DNA from: Phaeodactylibacter luteus
Lineage (GTDB): Bacteria > Bacteroidota > Bacteroidia > Chitinophagales > Saprospiraceae
Direction: 5' to 3'
NCBI RefSeq assembly: GCF_007993045.1
Contig: NZ_VOOR01000003.1
Coordinates: 1 to 64,000, forward strand
Length of the DNA: 64,000 nucleotides
Under the pieces are notes generated by a model. That model had not been told where the DNA came from, did not search any database, and saw only the letters and a program-made list of their open reading frames with translations. How positions within the stretch are numbered: position 1 is the stretch's first letter; the number at the start of each line of letters is the position of its first letter. Below are positions 60,392 through 64,000 of this stretch, one piece after another. Both the position numbers and the translations under genes were made by a program.

Positions 60392-63300
60392 TTGCCCAAC
60401 CAACGCTTGCATTTATTGTGGAAATGGACCTGGCGCATGCTCGCGGCCCTGCTCATCCTCTTGGCTGTGCTCTGGGGCGCTCTTCAGCTGCCTGCTGTCC
60501 AAAACCGTATTGCCCGGGAAACGGCCAGCTACCTCTCGCACAAGCTCGGCACACCGTTCTCGCTCGACCGGGTTTACATTGATTTTTTCAACCAGCTGAC
60601 CCTGGAAGGCCTCTACTTGGAAGACTTACAAGGTGATACCTTGCTCTATGCTGGCCGGCTGCAAGTACAGCTCAGCCTCTTCGCCCCTCTACAACAGCAG
60701 ATCACAGTTGACAATATCGCGCTATCCAATGCTCGTGCGCGGGTCTACAACAACCGCACTGATGCTACCTTCAACTACCAATTCTTGGTTGATGCCTTTG
60801 CATCTGATGCCCCCACAGATACTACTGCCCAAACTTCCCCGTGGGCCATCGGCCTCAAGGATATTTCCCTCCGAGATATCCGCTTGTCCTTCGCAGACAG
60901 CCTGCAGGAAGCTTACTACTATAGCCAAATTGGGCAGCTGGAACTACAGGCCCAGTCATTTGACCTGGAGCAACAAACCATAGCTATCCGTGACCTCTTA
61001 TGGTCTGACAGCTACCTCGAAGTCAAAGTCAGGTCAGAACCGAGCGTGGCAGAAACGCCTGCCCAGGCGCAAGCTACTGGTTTTTCCTGGCCCTACACCG
61101 GATGGGATATCTCATTGGGGCAAATGGAATGGGCCAACCTCAGCGTAGCATTCGATGACTTCGGGAGCCCTCCTTTGCCCTATGGTAATTTCGACCCAGC
61201 CCATATCCATCTGGAGGAGCTGTCGCTAAAAGGCGAAGGATTATCCTGGTCTTCGGCCCAGCTGTCTGCAGGCCTTACCCAGCTTGCTTTCCGCGAACAG
61301 AACGGCTTCGAGCTCAGGGCTCTGAGCTTTCAGGCAAACCTTACTCCTCAATCGGCCCAACTGGCCAAGCTGCAGTTCGCTACGCCATACTCTAGCCTGG
61401 CCCCCTCTACCGCCAGCCTTTCATTTGATGACCTAAACGCCCTATCTGCCCTCAAGCCAAATACTGGGCTGTCTCTTGATGTCCCTCAGCTCACCCTTGC
61501 ACGCCAAGACCTTAGCTACTGGGCAGGGGCCTTGCCGGTGATCTCCAATGAAAAAGACTGGGCCATCAACAGCACAGCCACCCTGAACGGTAGCCTTGCA
61601 CAGATCAAGGGCAAGGTGAGCGCTCAGGCGGGGAAAGCATTTGCGCTAAACCTTTCCGGCCAGGTGAGCGCGCCTGCACAGGCAGGCCTCCTATCTTATG
61701 AGGGGGAAACACGGGCAGAGGGAGACTTTGCACTGCTGAAGCCGCTGTTGCAAAAAGGGGCCCTGCCAGATAGCCTTGTGCAATGGGGGCGATTTGCCTT
61801 CAGCGCCACGCTCAGAGGAAGCCTAGAAAAGCTGGACATTCCGGTTTTGGAGCTAAAAACCGCAGCTTCAACTTCCCTACTGGGGCAGGTAAAACTGGAT
61901 ATCCCTTCACAGAACCGCCCTTTGGCCTACGCCTTTCAATGCCAGGCCCTGCAAAGCTCAGCCGAAGACCTACGCCCTTTCATCGGTACAATAACAGAGC
62001 TGGAGCGCATGGGCCCCTTAAACTGGTCTGGGCTCATCAAGGGCAATGCTGATAGTATTTTTATCGATGGCTCGCTCCAAACAGCCGCCGGCCAGTTGGC
62101 GCCAAGCCTGTCTTTGTCCTTTGTAGGCCCAATAGCCTACTCCGGCTCCCTCAACGTGCCCTCCTTCAACCTGGGGCAAGTGCTTGCTGCCCCCACACTT
62201 GGGGAGGTTAGCCTAAATGCCCGATTCGAAGGGTCAGGGGCATCCCCCGACAACCTTATTGCCAACCTGCAGCTGGATGTTCAGCAGGCAGGATACAACG
62301 GCTACACTTATCGGGGCTTGCAAATACGCGCCAAAGCAGCGCAAGGCGTTTACGAAGGAAGCATCTCTGCTGACGATCCGCTTGCAGACCTCAGCCTTAC
62401 TGGACAATACCGATCGGACTCCCTTATGCCAGCCATAGCCCTTGAAGGGGAAATCCGCTACCTTGATATGCAGCAGCTCAACCTCTACCCTGCCCCCCTT
62501 GCCTTGTCTGTCAGCCCATCTGTCAACATTCAAGGGCTCCACCCCGATGACCTTAACGGGCAGGCGCTCCTGCTTGGGCTACGCTTGGTGCAGGAGGAAA
62601 AGCAACTCGTTGCAGACCGTATCGCCTTACAAGCCCAGGCTCCGGAAGGTTCACAGCCCGGAGAGATACGCCTTTCCTCCCCCTTTGCAGACGCAACCCT
62701 ATCCGGCAGCTACGAACTGGGGGTTTTCCCAAAGCACTTGATGGCTTTTGCCGATACTTTTTTCCCGCTCGGCCGGCTGCTAGGGCAGGATGTCAAATCA
62801 GATACCCTCCCCCTGCCTGCACAAGCTTTCGAGGCCAGCATCAAGCTCAAAGATACGCAGGCCTTTACAGACCTTTTCCTTCCTGCCCTCCGCCTGCCCG
62901 CAGGGGCCGCCTTTCAGGCTCGGTTTGACAGCGAGGCCAGGCTGCTCAATGCCGAGCTATCGGTTGAAGCATTGCAATATGGCCTTTTCAAAGCTGACAC
63001 CGTGGCTTGGGCAGTATATGGCGACACAGCGGGCATTAGGCAGCTGCTGAGTGCAGAAAAAGTCTGGCAAGACACCACAACATTAGCGCAACAGCTCCGC
63101 ATAGGGGGCGAACTACTCCGGGACAGCTTATTTGGGGCTTTTTCTGTCGGCCCTGCTGACGCCCCCCCTAGGCTTAGAGCAGGTATGTATGTAAAAGCGG
63201 TAGACAGTTTGTTCCAACTCCGGCTAAGCCCTCCGTTTTTCCTCAATGGCAAAGAGTGGCAGATCCCGGAGCGCCACAGCCTGCTGTTTGGGCCAGGCTA

Positions 63301-64000
63301 CTTGTATGCTCACCAAGTAGGGATAGCCCGGAACGGCAACCGCGTCACCCTCCAAAGCGATAGTGCAAGCACCGAAATGCCCATCCCCCCGCTAGGGCTC
63401 TTTTTCGAAGATTTCCGCTTGCAAGAGCTCTCCCAGGCCATTGGGCTCGAGGCTGGATACCTTAGCGGGAAACTGAACGGGAGCGCAACGGTGAGCCCTG
63501 CCGACAGCCTTCAGCCTTACCGGGCTGACCTCGGCATTTACGACCTGACACTTGACAAGGTGAAGCTAGGGGACCTGACGCTGAAAGGGGCGCCGGACAC
63601 TAAAGGCAACCGAATAAATGCGATGGCCAAGCTGCAGTCCGGCAGCCAGGCCCGTTTGATAGCCAACTTGGAATATGACCTCAACACCAGCCAGGCTAAC
63701 GGCACAATCAAAGCTGACCGTATGCCGGTCAGCCCGTTCGATTTCTTTGCCCAGGGCAGCATACGGGACAGCAGGGGGTACCTAAGCGCCGACCTCAAGC
63801 TTGCCCCTGCGGGCGAGGCCCTGCCACAGGTCACAGGCACCGTATCAGCCGATAGCCTGTCTACCTTTATAGATTACCTGCAGGCCCGTTTCACCATCCC
63901 ACAGCACCAGATCAATTTCCAGCCCGGGCAAATCCTCCTGGGCCGTGTCCCTTTGGTTGATGAAACCGGGCAGCGGGCTTCCCTTAGCGGAGACATTGCC
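60392..64000 (+). CDS. TamB-like (DUF490/AsmA superfamily) envelope protein, 3' end outside the window
   Basis: At least 1203 residues, open to the window edge. Start is uncertain: a TTG at 60392 gives a basic leader (PNQRLHLLWKWTWR) before the membrane span; the first ATG is at 60437 (MLAALLILLAVLWGALQL). The sequence after the span, QLPAVQNRIARETASYLSHK, then FFNQLTLEGLYLEDLQGDTL, is the standard opening of Bacteroidota TamB-like proteins. Long beta-repeat stretches follow. Such proteins bridge inner and outer membrane and move lipid or help outer-membrane protein assembly. No partner tamA is visible. Confidence 0.85.
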   Translation, partial: MPNQRLHLLWKWTWRMLAALLILLAVLWGALQLPAVQNRIARETASYLSHKLGTPFSLDRVYIDFFNQLTLEGLYLEDLQGDTLLYAGRLQVQLSLFAPLQQQITVDNIALSNARARVYNNRTDATFNYQFLVDAFASDAPTDTTAQTSPWAIGLKDISLRDIRLSFADSLQEAYYYSQIGQLELQAQSFDLEQQTIAIRDLLWSDSYLEVKVRSEPSVAETPAQAQATGFSWPYTGWDISLGQMEWANLSVAFDDFGSPPLPYGNFDPAHIHLEELSLKGEGLSWSSAQLSAGLTQLAFREQNGFELRALSFQANLTPQSAQLAKLQFATPYSSLAPSTASLSFDDLNALSALKPNTGLSLDVPQLTLARQDLSYWAGALPVISNEKDWAINSTATLNGSLAQIKGKVSAQAGKAFALNLSGQVSAPAQAGLLSYEGETRAEGDFALLKPLLQKGALPDSLVQWGRFAFSATLRGSLEKLDIPVLELKTAASTSLLGQVKLDIPSQNRPLAYAFQCQALQSSAEDLRPFIGTITELERMGPLNWSGLIKGNADSIFIDGSLQTAAGQLAPSLSLSFVGPIAYSGSLNVPSFNLGQVLAAPTLGEVSLNARFEGSGASPDNLIANLQLDVQQAGYNGYTYRGLQIRAKAAQGVYEGSISADDPLADLSLTGQYRSDSLMPAIALEGEIRYLDMQQLNLYPAPLALSVSPSVNIQGLHPDDLNGQALLLGLRLVQEEKQLVADRIALQAQAPEGSQPGEIRLSSPFADATLSGSYELGVFPKHLMAFADTFFPLGRLLGQDVKSDTLPLPAQAFEASIKLKDTQAFTDLFLPALRLPAGAAFQARFDSEARLLNAELSVEALQYGLFKADTVAWAVYGDTAGIRQLLSAEKVWQDTTTLAQQLRIGGELLRDSLFGAFSVGPADAPPRLRAGMYVKAVDSLFQLRLSPPFFLNGKEWQIPERHSLLFGPGYLYAHQVGIARNGNRVTLQSDSASTEMPIPPLGLFFEDFRLQELSQAIGLEAGYLSGKLNGSATVSPADSLQPYRADLGIYDLTLDKVKLGDLTLKGAPDTKGNRINAMAKLQSGSQARLIANLEYDLNTSQANGTIKADRMPVSPFDFFAQGSIRDSRGYLSADLKLAPAGEALPQVTGTVSADSLSTFIDYLQARFTIPQHQINFQPGQILLGRVPLVDETGQRASLSGDIA

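Noticed and set aside
1-64000. tRNA or rRNA genes
   Set aside because: No cloverleaf arms with a TTCGA-type loop and CCA-like end, and no rRNA-like stretch, were found by eye. A tRNAscan or Infernal run would settle this.

Overview
The window reads as chromosomal DNA of a marine-type Bacteroidota, most likely Saprospiraceae (Phaeodactylibacter/Lewinella-like). The grounds are GC-rich DNA, several secreted proteins with Por/type IX secretion (T9SS) C-terminal domains or a gliding-associated (CHU_C) C-terminus, many lipoproteins, starts without obvious Shine-Dalgarno sequences, and -7 boxes of the Bacteroidota form TAnnTTTG. I call 50 protein genes. I see no rRNA, tRNA, CRISPR array, prophage or complete insertion sequence.

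Layout: 0.4-8.9 kb (minus): DUF4403 lipoprotein, then an RND efflux operon (adaptor, permease, outer-membrane factor) and a small exported protein. 9.1-18.8 kb: di-haem peroxidase, a 1372-residue PhoX-type phosphatase with added modules, an LRR protein, a gliding-type C-terminal protein and a small membrane protein. 19.2-28.3 kb: lipoproteins, an ECF sigma factor coupled to a membrane-anchored beta-barrel-like partner, a minus-strand metallopeptidase/DUF3299-like/His-rich cluster, secreted proteins, GH32 and a YkuK-type protein. 29.3-39.8 kb: arginine decarboxylase, MazG-like protein, cysteine-less thioredoxin-fold protein, FixL-like haem-PAS kinase, M28 peptidase, GH109-like oxidoreductase with a coupled hydrolase, and miaA. 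40-50 kb: MFS transporter, coiled-coil protein, DUF2452, DUF1573, GT2, a degenerate GH13 protein, and the mnmA-lipoprotein-rimM operon. 50-64 kb: RlpA/SPOR, cohesin-like lipoprotein, OmpA lipoprotein overlapping an M43 protease, DUF6438 lipoprotein, membrane protein, prfB with its programmed frameshift, FKBP, DHH phosphoesterase, ndk, and the start of a TamB-like gene that leaves the window.

The most unusual content is between the genes. Ten copies of a GC-rich repeat (R1, about 95-170 bp) lie only in gaps. In eight of them a conserved CCTGCC/GGCAGG stem carries a different four-base loop almost every time. Four copies of a 163-164 bp terminal-inverted-repeat element (family A) and one 163 bp relative (family B) sit at CTAG sites, often in or beside R1. 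A and B share two core motifs and the same arrangement of stems, but the stem sequences differ and are still self-complementary. This looks like selection on structure in a small non-autonomous element. One A copy lies inside an R1 copy, and another supplies the stop codon of a membrane protein gene.

Among the genes, the main points for follow-up are the catalytically stripped GH13 protein, the FixL-like predicted oxygen sensor, the sigma factor/beta-barrel pair, the CxxC-less thioredoxin fold, the long PhoX fusion, and TTG starts that overlap the preceding stop as TTGA.
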